Source of the DNA: Monomorium pharaonis
Taxonomy: Eukaryota > Arthropoda > Insecta > Hymenoptera > Formicidae
Length of the DNA: 64,000 nucleotides
Direction of reading: 5' to 3'
Assembly (NCBI RefSeq): GCF_013373865.1
Contig: NC_050467.1
Span: 24,946,996-25,010,995, forward strand
Shown piece by piece: positions 1 through 11,991 of the stretch. Within the stretch, counting starts at the first letter, position 1, and each line of letters starts with the position of its first letter. The notes under the pieces are model-generated. The model ran no database searches and was not told where the DNA came from. It saw nothing but the letters and a program-made list of their open reading frames with translations. The position numbers and the translations under genes are program-made.

Positions 1-1045
1 CTGCTTGTTGTTGAATTGCGACCATCTTGCCGCGATAATCCTGTAGACACGCAACTGTCGCTAATAAATAAAAGCCTCGTATCTTATCCGTGATATTAAA
101 TAAATAAAATGTTTACAGTACAGGGTATTTATTCCGATATTTACACCAAACAAGGATTTACGTCATAAAAGTCAGAAAAAATAAAAGAAGTGAATTGTTC
201 ACAATCTTTCTCTGTTATGTGTTTTTACGTTATTAATATTATAATTTTAGTTTTTTACTATTAATGTTAACGGTACGAAACATCGTTAATTAAATTAATT
301 TGTTAATTAAAAAAGTAGCACAACGATATATTGTTTATGTTAGATGAATACTTTCTGTAGAGAGTGTAAAAGGTTTATTGTTATTTCGCAACGCATAAAT
401 ATAGAGGAATAGTAAAGGATGAAACATAGCAAAGACATAAGTTTAGCTTTTGTATTCTTTGTTCAGCTTGATTGTCTCGTTCATGAATAACCATATTTTC
501 CACTTTTTTCTTTCTTTCTTTTTTCGATATATGGAAAAATTGTTCATATATGCAAGAATTTTTTAAAGTTTTTTTTTCCCCCCAAATAGAAGAACATAAA
601 TATTTCGTTTTTCTTTTTTTAATAACAGAGATTATAAAGATTTTTAAAGTTTTATTAGTATACTTTATTTAGCTTAACACATAGTAACTAATATTTGATA
701 AATTAAGTTTTTGAGATACGACATATATATTTGAGTTGTGGACGTTTCACATGTATAATTTTAGTCATTTAGATATCAATAATTGTATTAATACAGTAAC
801 TATTTTTAATATATGTTTTCTAATTATAAGCTATATAAAGGGCTATATTTTAATGGCCAAAATACACATTGAATTAAACGGCACAAAGAAATTCGTGACC
901 CATTACGTTTACTTCACGTGTTATTGCTTTTTTTCCATGCTAATTACCTTTATAACTTCGCTCACTCGAATGTACACGATTGTGAAGAAGCATTGCTTTC
1001 ACATATTCCATAATTTTGCCCTGCAATCCGAAGTCCGCTTATACT
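1..1045. other. AT-rich non-coding stretch
   Basis: AT-rich DNA with A and T runs and frequent stops in every frame. The only open frame of note (from 736) starts with TTG-type initiation and gives a composition typical of AT-rich noise. No splice-bounded open segment or repeat unit was seen. Confidence 0.6.
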
Positions 1046-2290
1046 CTAATTCCTACTCACCTCTCTTCCCCTCTTTTCCTCCGTTCTTCCCATGAATAAT
1101 GCCATCGACATCGGTATTACCGTCCTCGAGTCAGACTCGCTGCTGCGTTCACTAGGTCGAGTGCGCTTTCTCGAGTGAGAGAGAAAGGTGAAGAGAGAAT
1201 CTCGTTTATATATATTGTAATAAGCGGGGGTGGGCAACCGTGCCTCGTAACGTGGACTGCACTTAGCTACTGCCTTCATTCTCCTCCCGGATTGGATGAA
1301 GAGGGCAACGCCAACGAGAGAAAGACTGGAGTGGTGACTCTTCGAAAGTGCGCCCTCTCCTGAGATGCAGGATCATAAGCTCTCGTCCGTGTTTGAAGAT
1401 CTAAGACGACTTATTATTAGCAAAGCTGTCATAAAGACGTAATTATTATCAAGCCGGATACTTGAATTTCTTTCCTTCTTGCTGTAAAACGGCTTGTGAA
1501 ACGCTTTGCGATATGAACATGAATAAATTCTCCTCGAAAGACCGATAGACAAAGGAATGTAAATAGCGTTACGATAATATGACCGATTGCGAAAACAGTT
1601 ACAAGGGATGATAAAAATTGATGGAGAGCAATCGACGGGGTTAAATAAACGTTGTAATGATATAGCGGAGTACAGAGAAAGATCGTGGACGTTGCGGCCG
1701 TGAAGAATGGGCAACTCGGGAAGAAAATAAAGAAGTCCACGAATGCGAAATCGATAGGGGACGGCGAAGTCTATTAGTGATGGACGAGGTATCCGGGTTG
1801 GAGGATACTTAAACTAGCGCCTCCGTAAGATTAAATAAAATAAACTTGCGGAGCGCAGCGATTTAAAATCGATGAAGCGTATAATATTTATTACGTTCGA
1901 GCGTGCCGCAATTTACAGGCAAAATCGTAAGTGCGCTTTCATCGATTCATTGGTGTACTAAATCTTTTGTCCGTGCCGTTGAAAGGGCTAGAACGAATTC
2001 TTATTGTGATCGCGCGACGCAAATCACTGGCGATTTGCTTTTTTCTACCCCTCTCTCCCTTTCTTTTTTTCTTTTTTACATTGACGAGCGCGGAGAAGAA
2101 TACTGGCAAACTGCATCGACGAGTCTCATATCGTCGAGATTTTCGCAACTGCGAGTTCCAGCGTGTTTCTATTCATCCGAATGGCCTAGTTTTTTGTTCC
2201 GAATAGAAATGGCGAACATCACGACGTACGGCCGACATTTTCGCAAGCCGTATGCGATAATTCTTTTTAAGCACTAGCGGTATATTTAGA
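1046..2290. other. Mixed CpG-rich and AT-rich DNA, no gene recognised
   Basis: CpG-rich patches (1046-1370 and 1740-2280) with short overlapping frames open on both strands. No protein family is recognisable. Open frames on opposite strands at 1373-1740 and 1903-2277 look like a by-product of low stop density. Confidence 0.5.
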
Positions 2291-2980
2291 TTGCGGTCTT
2301 CGTTTATGTACAGCTGACGTAAACAAAACTTTTACACTTGATATGTTTCTCTTTCCTATTCGTAATCAATTGAGCAATTTTTGAAATAATATATAACACA
2401 TGGAGAAAAATATTTAATTTACTACGAATTTAAATAAAAATAACAATTTATAAAGTGCGCATTTTATAATAAACGAAATATTTTATTGGCTTCAATCAAC
2501 TAGATTTTGTTTTAATCCAGGATAATCTTTTTATAGCGTCGAAAAAATGAAATTTTTTATTGATCCAAAATACCTGTCTTTCATTCGATTTAAACAACAG
2601 AAACAAATTATGACTCGTATATTCATAGTATCGATTTGTTGAAAATAGCTGGGTTGTAGAACACAGGTGATCGTTTACGTCAAAAAAAATCTCGGATTGA
2701 TTAGTCTCGAGTAAAAATTTATTTAACCCAATAGATTTATTCAATAAATTTTAATTGTAACAGCAACGGCATCCAGTAAACTGAGCCAACGGTTTTAATC
2801 GAGCGAAGGCGAAATAAAGATCTCAACGATATCCTGAGAACCGATATATCAAACTCTAGGAAATGGCAATCGACTAAAGTCTTAAAAGATCTAGACCGAT
2901 ATTTCGGAAACCATTACGGGATACTGTGTGGGCTTTTATGCTCCATTTAAGGTTTGTCTCTCCCGCCTATCTTTATCTCC
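2291..2980. other. AT-rich non-coding stretch
   Basis: Mostly AT-rich, with stops in all frames except one short minus-strand frame (2496-2744) of unremarkable composition. Nothing else seen. Confidence 0.5.
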
Positions 2981-2989
2981 CCCGAGACG

Positions 2990-3095
2990 TATGCGCGGTC
3001 ACGCGTGAACGTGTGCTTGACGTCGCTTTACACGTGAACTTTGCATGTACGTGTTAACGGCTATAAAAAGCAACGGAGGATACAAGAAATGTTTT
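2990..3095 (+). promoter_or_regulatory. Possible promoter: ACGTG/CRE cluster upstream of a TATA-like box
   Basis: A TATA-like CTATAAAAAG lies at 3061-3070. In the 60 bp upstream are a CRE-like TGACGTCG (3018-3025), an E-box CACGTG (3031-3036) and further ACGTG cores near 3009 and 3049. ACGTG is the core bound by bHLH-PAS factors, and TGACGTC by CREB/ATF proteins. A start about 30 bp downstream would fall near 3090. No open frame of note follows, so a non-coding transcript or the first exon of a spliced gene would be needed. Chance occurrence is possible. Confidence 0.22.
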
Positions 3096-3337
3096 GTCCT
3101 AATGGCTTTGTTTTAGTTTTCCACGAGCTCTGCGGTGCACGCAACGTCACGGATTAAGTGACTTTTGAAGGAACGGCTGTGACTGTTAGAATTAACGGAA
3201 AGTAGGGAAAAACCTACAATACGTAAAATGCATGCATGTAGAAAAAATTTCAAAAAAGAATAACCCGTCATCCCTTCAGGTCTTTCCCGTTTAATTCTCC
3301 CTTAGCGGGGAAAATTTAATCTGCGGGTTAATTGGCG

Positions 3338-3366
3338 AACTATTTAACGTTGTGCGTTAAATAGTT
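3338..3366. repeat. Perfect 12-bp inverted repeat (hairpin)
   Basis: AACTATTTAACG at 3338-3349 and CGTTAAATAGTT at 3355-3366 are exact reverse complements around a 5-nt TTGTG loop. It is followed at once by another hairpin. There is no T-run, so it is not terminator-like, and the stem is too short for a microRNA precursor. Confidence 0.6.
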
Positions 3367-3368
3367 TG

Positions 3369-3413
3369 GAAAATGAGAAGTCCAAGTAATGCGAAAGGAA
3401 GCACCTCATTTTC
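3369..3413. repeat. Second inverted repeat, 9-bp arms
   Basis: GAAAATGAG at 3369-3377 and CTCATTTTC at 3405-3413 are exact reverse complements with a 27-nt spacer. It begins 2 bp after the previous hairpin. Function unknown. Confidence 0.5.
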
Positions 3414-4700
3414 TAGTTAACGCGTATTTAACTTTTTTAATAAAGCTCTATTAGAGATTTTATTGTTAATTTAGGTATTTACCACTGCAAATTGATTAAC
3501 AAATAAGTTAAAGAGAATTATAAAAATGTTATTACATTACATAATATATTACATTCATGACTATCGCACTCTCTGCAAATTGCTCTGTAAAATGTCAAAT
3601 CTATTATGTATGTACATTCCTTCTCTGAAATTTTGATTTCGTCGGGATTCTCTGAATATTTAATAAAATTATTTGACCTAAACTCCCAAGCCGAATAAGC
3701 CCATTTTATTTATTATGTTCTTATAAAAATTCTACATTATTTTTAATTTGTAAACTAAATAGCAAAAATTTTTTTAAATTCTCACATTGAGTCTTATTAT
3801 ATTCTTATGAATAGAAATGAGGTTTGTAATAAATAAATTGAAAATAACGAAAAAACTAAACATTATCTTTTACATCAGTGTTGAAATGTGTTATTAATCA
3901 CATAAACACAATCCTTGGGGGTTTATTTTACTGTTAAACATCACGAAATATTATAATATGTTATAATAAAAATAATACTTGCTGTGAGTTGAATTGGTAC
4001 TCAGAAAGTGGAAAGTAACATCGGTCGGAAAATAAAATGAGTCGAGGTGAAAATAAAGCGCGCAAAGAAGCACAGCGGCTGAATATCCACGCACGGTCGT
4101 ACACGGGAAAATGTGTCGCGTTTAGAGGATTACGCGAAAAGCCATTATGAATTTTATGTCGATCGATCTCATACCGATATTGCTAATAAAAGCACCACCT
4201 CGCCTCACCGACGTCCATCAATTTTCCATCTGATTTTCGTTATGCGCGACACGCATCGCGATTACTGTATTTCGCGAATTCCCAGGATGATCGAGATTCC
4301 TTCTCTACACTTCGCGTTCCATAATGTGAAATATATCCGATCCCATTATATTATTATACAGGAAGCGCCCCTGGGATGAATACAAAACTATAAAAAAGAA
4401 TTCTTTTTTATATACGTAAAAATAAAAGATGCGCACGCGGAAATTAAAAGTTAGAGTAAAACGGTGAGCAATATCAAGTAATGTCTTTGTATCAGGAGAT
4501 ATGTCTACCCGATGTCGTAAAAGACAGTTACATAAATTTCGCGTGTGGTAAATATAATTTTCTGCATTAGCATTATACTCGGGGTTTGCCTAGCAATGAG
4601 CTGTTTGAAGAAAACACGTCGGGACGAGAAGGACCGTTGCGGTTGTCGATTTCGCGAGCTTCACAAGCAGCTTGAAGGAAATAAAAATTCAGAGTGGGTC
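3414..4700. other. AT-rich DNA passing into mixed DNA, no gene recognised
   Basis: 3414-4020 is AT-rich and stop-dense. 4020-4700 is more balanced and holds one 88-codon frame (4113-4379) of no recognisable family. No mobile element found. Confidence 0.5.
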
Positions 4701-4735
4701 ATTCTACTTAAAGAAAAACGTTAAAAGATATCTCC

Positions 4736-4770
4736 CGGGAAGAGAGGGAGGGAGGGAGGGGAAGAGAGTC
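4736..4770 (+). repeat. GGGA-type purine repeat
   Basis: An imperfect run of GAGG/GGGA units on the plus strand, part of a purine-rich patch. It keeps a minus-strand frame open artificially. Confidence 0.5.
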
Positions 4771-4904
4771 GCGTCATTGTGCGTTCGAGGTGCTTTTCAT
4801 CGCGGAGACGTATATCGTTCTCCTTAAATTCCTTCGCCTTTTCGACGCGTCTTTTTTCTTCATTGATCCTCTCCGTTTCTTCGACCCCGGATGTGATGGG
4901 ACTT

Positions 4905-4970
4905 CCAACGACGACAACAACGGCGACGAAGACGACAACGACGACGACGACGACGATGGCGACGACCGCG
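4905..4970 (+). repeat. Imperfect (GAC)n trinucleotide repeat
   Basis: ACGACGACAACAACGGCGAC-type repeat of about 60 bp. Because it is a triplet repeat, all three frames on each strand stay open and give poly-Asp, poly-Thr or poly-Val strings. This explains five overlapping open frames between 4721 and 5177. Those are not counted as genes. Confidence 0.7.
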
Positions 4971-5110
4971 CCGAGAAAGCGGCGGGATTTCGTTTCCTGA
5001 CCATAGCTGTACAAACGGGGGTTGCTCGCGAAGTCGGGGACGAAAGAAGTAAAAGACGAAAGAAAGGGAGCGCGCATACACACATACACGTGTATGTATC
5101 GGTACGAGAA

Positions 5111-6560
5111 TAAAGTGCAGCGCGTTATTTTCGTCGATATTATCCGCCGATATCGAAAACGTTTTTACTGATCCCAAAGAAAACGCGTCGCGACTGATGT
5201 AAAGAAACGCGGCGCGTAACGGATCGATTTAATCACGAGGCAGCATTTAAATTTAAATTTCGTTCGAAAAACTCTGCAAATGCCGCCGAATGATGCTCGC
5301 GTTTATTAATTCGCGTTCCAGGGACACGCTCGGATTGTCTGTCTCGATTGCATAAAAAATTTTATAACGGTTGCACTCCATAATTTCTGCGTATTTGCGC
5401 GCGTACACCACAACGGCGCGCAGTCACCCATGACGCCATTGTTACCCGTGGCCGGTCCCCGACTGGAAATTTCAGTTTATGAAATTGGATCAGAGGGTTG
5501 AAAGCCGGATGCATAAATTTTCATTTTAATAATGGCGCCCCGGAGTTACTCCGCATATAAATTCGTTAAGGCTTCTGCACAGAAAAAGAGAACGAACACA
5601 GCGAACGAGGAGGGGGAGTGGGGGGGTGACGGGGAGAGAAATGCGCAAAAGCGGAAGCGATTTTGCGCCGCGTAATCCACGGTCCTCGTGTTTGCCGAAA
5701 TTATTCGTGTTCCCCGTGAAGAAGGCTCTTCCTCCCGCGGAAAAGAAGGGCTCCGTAAACAGTAGGTAAACTTGGAATCTCGATTCCCCTGTTTATTCTT
5801 CGATTTGAATCCGCTTTCTGATCCTCTCACCCGCCTACCTAATACCCTGCAGAATCAGCCGTTTTCTGAACTCGCCCTCCTCTTGCATGTCAAATACAGT
5901 CGGATCCGAGGACTGAGAGTCGTCTTTCTCTTCAAAATAAGCTGGCAATCGCGAGTTCAACGGTGCGCGTCAAAACGGTTTCGAAATGTATCATCGGGTT
6001 TACTGGGGGTACGCGCTACCTCCTTTCCAAAGATTTGTCCCCCTGTGACTGTGAGATGCGATCCACACAATCGGAATCTCCTCTTGTATAGATCTCTCTC
6101 GTTTCAAACTCCTGTTAAAAGTTTCGACATAAAATTTGTTACGAGTACGGCCGAATATCGAAATCGAAATTTGCGCATCTCGCCTTATCCGAACTTTTTT
6201 TTTGTTCTACACATTTCAAGGCCGATCTTAACAAGCAAGCTCATCTGGCTCGACTTCTCTCCAAGAGGTACAAATCGCGGAGACAAACCAACACTTGCAG
6301 AAGTGCATGGATTACGATCGCCATCGCGATGTCCCACGCGCCCTTTACTTCCTCTTTGTCCCGCGCAATCCGCAAGCTTTACGGATGAAAGCCCGGAGGA
6401 TTGACACGACGCTAAGAAGAAAAAGCGCGAAGATCCCGGCGAAATGCGGTATTTCCGGTATTACTTTCTTCAATACAACGGCGGATCAAGGAGATCATCG
6501 TGGGTATAAATCGAATTCGAATGGTTTTAATCAGCCGATATTATTATGAGCTTTTAATAA
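5111..6560. other. CpG-rich to mixed DNA, no gene recognised
   Basis: A 210-codon plus-strand frame spans 5772-6404. It starts at TTG, has no recognisable domain and lies in stop-poor DNA with a minus-strand frame open beside it. No splice-flanked segment stands out. Judged non-coding. Confidence 0.45.
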
Positions 6561-8640
6561 TGCTTACAAATTTTTATGTCAAAATGGATCCTTTCGAATC
6601 GAAAGACGTACGAAAAGACAAATCAATTTTAATCATATCCAAATTTTTTATGTCAGTAGCATTATAAATTACTCTTACGTTTTAATTAGTGAATTTTAAG
6701 ACTCAAGATGAGTGATCTTCTTGTGTGAATTTTTTCGGTTCGTTTTCCACAATTTTATTATCGTTTTTTAGCCGCGGGTTCCCGACGAGATCGAGTATTT
6801 CGATTAGATGTATTTGAACCACGTGAATTTTTATCGGAACATAGATATCCTTGGGATCTATCTGCTGCCTCTTTGCTGCCTGTTAATTTATTCTTCTCTT
6901 CTCTCCCTCGTTTGCTCTCTTTCATTCTCGATTATCGTTTAAGGATTTCATTATATTTGCGATTGCCTTCTACAGCACTGATCGGAATCGATCGCAAGTA
7001 TAACGACAAATTAACTGGCCTGAAATATGAGAAATTATGAACAATCCGCGGGAAATTGAGGCGAATGAGCTATTCTACGTTTCGCTTTCATTTTCTCGCG
7101 CTCTTTTCACTGTGACATTTTTTTCTCTCCACCCGACCGGCCTTTCTCTCGCTCTTCTCCTCACCCCGTTTCGTCGCGGTCCCTTTACGAACTGCATATA
7201 AAATATGTACGATCTCGCTGCCTCCGGCACCGTCTAGCCCGCCAAATTGGATTTCCCCAAAAATGGCCACGAACTGTTTTTTCTCTTGCACGTTTCGTTC
7301 TTTCGTATACTCGAGTGCATTAACGCGACATTAAAGTAGTTGATTACGTAAGCTCGATGCGGCGATTCATCGCAATTAACGCTAACGGTGTCTTCATTAT
7401 TTAACTCCTATTCAAGTATTAACGTTCTGAAAGCGAAAAAGTAATGTATTGAATAACAGTCTGCATTCGCATTACATCACTTTACGCGATAATGAAATAA
7501 ATAACGGATAATAAAACGATACAATTTACGCACATCGTGGACTATATTTACCAAGTGACAAATAATTGTAAAAAAATTAATTGCAAGCCAAATTAATTCT
7601 CTACTGTCTTTTGAACGCATGCTGGCAGTTAATTTGCTCAATGCAGATGCATGAAATGAGCACAAGTCAAGTGAGTACGGATGACAAAATAACACGCTGA
7701 AGTGCATTCGATGTGCAACGAGTGAATTAATGCATTCAAGTATGCTTCGCGCGCGAAAGCATTCCATGTTGCATTGTGACTATACGACACACGTTGTTTT
7801 GCACATTTTGCAACAATCGTCGCGCTGCCGAAGTGCGACATTTCGACGCTGCGTCACTCAAGTGTTTAATCAGTCGTGGTACGCAAAATGTGTCACTGCT
7901 GAGAAATATTAGATTACTGCGAGAATAACGTCAGTCTTCGGGGTACGTAATACAACGAAATGCGGACCAGATTGTCAAACATTGTATGTAGAGAAATGTT
8001 CCAAAATTGTTCTCTTTTATGATTTCCGTTAAATTTTTTAACTCAAAATTGATGACATGAAATATATGCGGTTAAGGCTTTCGTCTCTCGAACAATTTAA
8101 TATTTAATATCATTGGTATATTCAAAGAGAGATTAAGAAAGACAAAATGAAAGAGTGACAGTTTTTTTTCGAATGTATACTAAACTATAATTTTATTGAT
8201 GATTTTTTTTTTATTAATTGTAATCAACCGGGACACTTTCGGAGGGCTCGTTACCCGAGAGCCGAAAGTATAAAATATAAAACTGCCCTGACAAATTTCA
8301 TTTTTGAGAGTGCACAGGATTTATTCCTGTAGCTTTTGCAATTGTTTTTGGACAAACAAACATGGGAGTGCATGACTATCGCCAAATCAATATGGAAAAA
8401 CGTTTTATCTGCCGTACGAATATTTATCGGCGCGCGTGTCACTAAATTCGCGCATAAATTGCAAAGTACACAAATCGGGCGCAATTTTTCTTGTCGCACG
8501 TCACGCGAAATAATTGCGTGAGTGCCTGCGACCATTTACCGTTAGAAAAGAACAGCGCAGCAAAGTTCTTTGTGCAAAAAGGTACGTTCAATTTACTTGG
8601 TCGATCGAAGCGCGCCGATGATTTATCGTTGAAATTTTAT
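6561..8640. other. AT-rich and mixed DNA, no gene recognised
   Basis: A pyrimidine-rich patch lies around 6890-6930 and 7095-7170. 7620-7880 has balanced composition with short frames on both strands. 7980-8220 is AT-rich. Nothing recognisable was found. Confidence 0.5.
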
Positions 8641-8688
8641 TGAAATGGACTCGATAGCATAGTCGAAATTTACGGTGCGCTTGCGAGT

Positions 8689-8730
8689 ACCACGTGTATA
8701 TGTGCATGCGCATGTGCATGTGCACGTGGT
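8689..8730. promoter_or_regulatory. Symmetric double E-box with an RY-alternating core
   Basis: ACCACGTG at 8689-8696 and CACGTGGT at 8723-8730 are exact reverse complements. Each contains a CACGTG E-box, the class bound by Myc/Max, USF and Clock/Cycle-type bHLH proteins. The 26 bp between is an almost perfect purine-pyrimidine alternation of TGCATG/GTGCAT words. It could be a regulatory palindrome or a decayed GT/CA microsatellite. Confidence 0.35.
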
Positions 8731-10440
8731 GCACACATGCAGAAACTTACAGCACAGCGAGTGTGGAAGCGTAGACACGATAGCGGACATGTATTTGCAG
8801 ATATGGCAACCGTTAATTAAGCTACGGAGAAAAATTACACCCAGCGTTCACGTTTACGAGCGTACTTTAATTAATTGTATATCATGTGGTTCATTAGAAA
8901 TCACGGCGGAGAAATCATAATTGAAAAAAAGAGGAGAATATATAATTTGTTTAATAAAATAGAATGAAACAAAGATCAAAATGTGATGTTTATTAGTAGA
9001 AGTCGGTGCCGACATCGTTTTTTGAGTATATATCTCTTAAACAAGAAACTAAATATAAAACATTAGAAAATATAGATATACAATCGTACCGTAAGTCTTA
9101 AACTAAAATGAGCAGCGGGAAATTTTTTATTCGGACTAATTAAAGTCGATATTTGTGCCGGTTTCATTAAAACACAGAACGCCACGACGTACGTGAACAA
9201 GTGGTGCGAAATAGCTGGCATTCAATCTCGTCCGAGCGTCCGAAAGTAATAGTTAGTTCTACGCTTCGCGAAGATGATTGAGAGGGCGATTCCGCGCGGC
9301 GTATCAAATTCTTAAGCGACGAAGAACGCGCGCCGACGTAACGAGGCATCCGTTAAAACGAACGACAGGATTTTCACGAAACTGGGAACCCGACGGCGAA
9401 AAGGGAGGAGGGAGAGATATTTTTCCCCCTCTGTATGATAGTCCTATTAACGTCCGGCGGAATCGCGCGAACCCGACAGCGAAAAGGAAACGACAGCGGC
9501 AGGCCCCGACGGCGAGAGCGACGAAATGCGAAATTAACTGCAAACTCTTCGTCTTCTCCACGGGTCGTAAGACGGAAGTGTGAGACGAGGCGGGAGGACG
9601 AAGAGGGGCCATACCCGACTCTCCCTCAGGTTTGTCCCCGTCCTGCCCTGCGTCCCGGCGAATCCCGAACGTAGGGATGTGGAGAGGGGTGTGAGAGGGC
9701 AGCGCGCAGCCACTTTGAAAGTCAAATAAAGTTTTAAATTCTTAAACACTTTATTGCGCCGAGCATTTAAATTTGAATATCATTCGATTACGGCCACGTC
9801 GCCGTCGCACCGGTAAGACCGCATTCAAATTTATTCTCGCGACGTCCGACTTTTCTCCCCTTTCCCTTTTTTCCCTTTTCTTCTCTTCGTTTTCTTTCCT
9901 TTTTTTTTTTTCGTTCCTACTCGGGACACCCGCCACGAACCATTATTTACCGGGCCTGGTCGAATTCTCGAGCACTTCAGGGCAAATCTCTTAACCTAAC
10001 GACGTTGACAGTAGAAACGGGATCAAACGTGGGATCGCGAGCGGTATCTAAATCCGATAAGCCGTTGGAATTTTTTCGTAATAACCGACCCTGTCACTGT
10101 GCAATTAATGAAATTCGAGGTAAATGTGCGAGCCGTTAGCTCTTCGAAAGAGATATTTTTGTTTGTTGTAAAACGAGGAATTACCAGCACGATATATCGC
10201 CAGCCTCCGTCCTTTCATCCTCCCGTTCTCATTTCCGGGTTTTCGGTATTGTAAAGAAAAAGCGGGAACAATGAAAGATGGATGAGGATGAACGTGTCCT
10301 CCTCCCCTGATTGCCGACCCGCGTCGATGACGCCGCTGATAGGAAACCACCCGCCGGTAGGAGAAGCGCGGGGAAAATAAAATTAGAAACGACCGTCGCA
10401 TGAGAGCGTGCCGATATATAGACGGAAATAAAATCATTCC
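8731..10440. other. Mixed DNA with a CpG-rich core, no gene recognised
   Basis: 8920-9160 is AT-rich. 9160-9680 is CpG-rich, with frames open on both strands (9278-9583 and 9304-9612) that are shadows of each other. 9845-9920 is a pyrimidine tract ending in a T run. No family recognised. Confidence 0.5.
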
Positions 10441-10445
10441 TTATT

Positions 10446-10635
10446 ATGTTATTTCTACCCTCGTCCGTTCGTTCCTTTCCCTCCTCCGTCTTCCTCTCTC
10501 TTTCTCTCCTTTCACGGCGCGCGTCTAGCGGCGGTAGGGTGAAAAGCTTCGAAGAGACACTGATTGGTTCAGACTTCAGCCTCTCTCGTCTGCTATCCTC
10601 CTCCTCTTTCTTTATCCTTGCCCTCGCCTTACTAC
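10446..10635 (+). repeat. Polypyrimidine (C/T-rich) tract
   Basis: About 190 bp dominated by C and T on the plus strand, with two CpG-rich interruptions. Open frames across it translate to Ser/Leu/Pro/Arg-rich low-complexity protein and are not counted. Confidence 0.5.
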
Positions 10636-10708
10636 ACGTTCCTCAAGAGCCCGCCGCTCGATCTTGAGCTCGGATGCCCGAGAAAATATTTCCGCGCCGT
10701 CCGTCGAG

Positions 10709-10769
<61 letters not shown>
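10709..10769 (+). repeat. (GA)n microsatellite, about 61 bp
   Basis: Almost pure GA dinucleotide repeat with one C interruption near 10717. Alternating Arg-Glu and Ser-Leu frames across it explain four overlapping open frames at 10564-11203. GAGA tracts can bind GAGA-factor-type proteins in insects, but length alone does not show function. Confidence 0.9.
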
Positions 10770-10770
<1 letters not shown>

Positions 10771-11540
10771 CCGCTGCACCACGGATTTTTGCACTTTTTT
10801 TGCCCGCTCGTCCATCTCCGCCGTCCACCGACCGGCTGACCCTTTCCCTTTCAGACCTCGAGACGTTCGTCGAGCATACGGTTCACGACCACGAAATTTC
10901 TCTCGTCGATTTATTCCGCTCTTTTCCGACAGTCCGTACTTTTCTCTTTTCCCGTCTCACAAGTCTGATTATACTAAATATTTGCCAATTGTGCGTTTAT
11001 GGAAAACGATTCTAACGTGTGATTACAGACTTCAAATTTTGTTTACGTACAAGTTGGCGCTTGTTAAGTTTCTTTTTTCGCCGAACAATGAAATGCGCTT
11101 CGCAACGGTAAGACGCCCCCGGCGCAATCTCCGGCATTTGTCGTCCGACTCTTCTTCTTGCACGCGGGAAATTCCGCGTCTGGAAAATTACACTCTTGCT
11201 TGAAGAACGTCGGATTATCCCTGACCCGTGGTGCAGGACTGAAATTAAACGACGAAGTTAACGTCCGTTTCCTGTGGGATTTCGAGATGCAGCTCGCTCC
11301 TTGTACTTTCCTCTCGATCTCGTTATTCTTTTCCCCCGTTCTCTCTCCTTTTTCCTACCTTATCTCGCGACTCGCCTTTCTCTCGCCCTTTTCGATCTCC
11401 TCAGGAGTATTTTCGCGCAACAAACTCGTTGCAGTCGGTAATAAGACCCGTTTGCTCTTTATTTCGACTCTCCGATCTCTCGCGGGACGACAAAGTAAGT
11501 TCTATCGAAACACGCGACAATACGAATCTTGCGATTTATG
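10770..11540. other. CpG-rich DNA, no gene recognised
   Basis: Stop-poor DNA with a pyrimidine-rich part near 11300-11400. A 127-codon frame at 11158-11541 contains a donor-like AAAGTAAGT near 11490, but the translation is low-complexity and unrecognised. Confidence 0.45.
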
Positions 11541-11957
11541 AATGATTAATCTGCTGCGAAGGGTTTGTCTGAACGATTGTTTATGATAAATAATACAATA
11601 GATATATTGCATAATGAATTTTTTATTTAGATTATATTATAAATACATTATTTTGTCGGAAAAAAATATATTTATAACATTATACAAGTCAATACATTTA
11701 TTACGTCGCGTAATGTATAAATGATTCTCTTTGACAATTAAGAATACAATATTCTTGTTAGCATGTTGTATAAGCAATCGCTGGAGGAAGTGAAAAAACG
11801 ATTCTGTAATCAGCGAGAAATACGAACGAGTGAACGCGATACAAAGAAAATCCAGAAAATGAAGTAAGAGGGTATACGTAATGTATGAAAGATAAAGTTT
11901 AATTTTCAAAATGGATCTGCATCATGTTATTGAAAGTTTGCCACAACTTTTTATCTC

Positions 11958-11991
<34 letters not shown>

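Noticed and set aside
4721..5177. Five overlapping frames rich in Asp, Thr, Val or Arg
   Set aside because: Produced by the GAC triplet repeat at 4905-4970.
5772..6404. 210-codon plus-strand frame
   Set aside because: TTG start, no recognisable family, no splice or start support.
9990..10000. AACCTAA resembling the insect telomere repeat
   Set aside because: A single occurrence with no TTAGG array.
10564..11203. Four open frames across the GA microsatellite
   Set aside because: Dinucleotide repeats keep frames open and give Arg-Glu or Ser-Leu strings. The frames are artefacts of the repeat.
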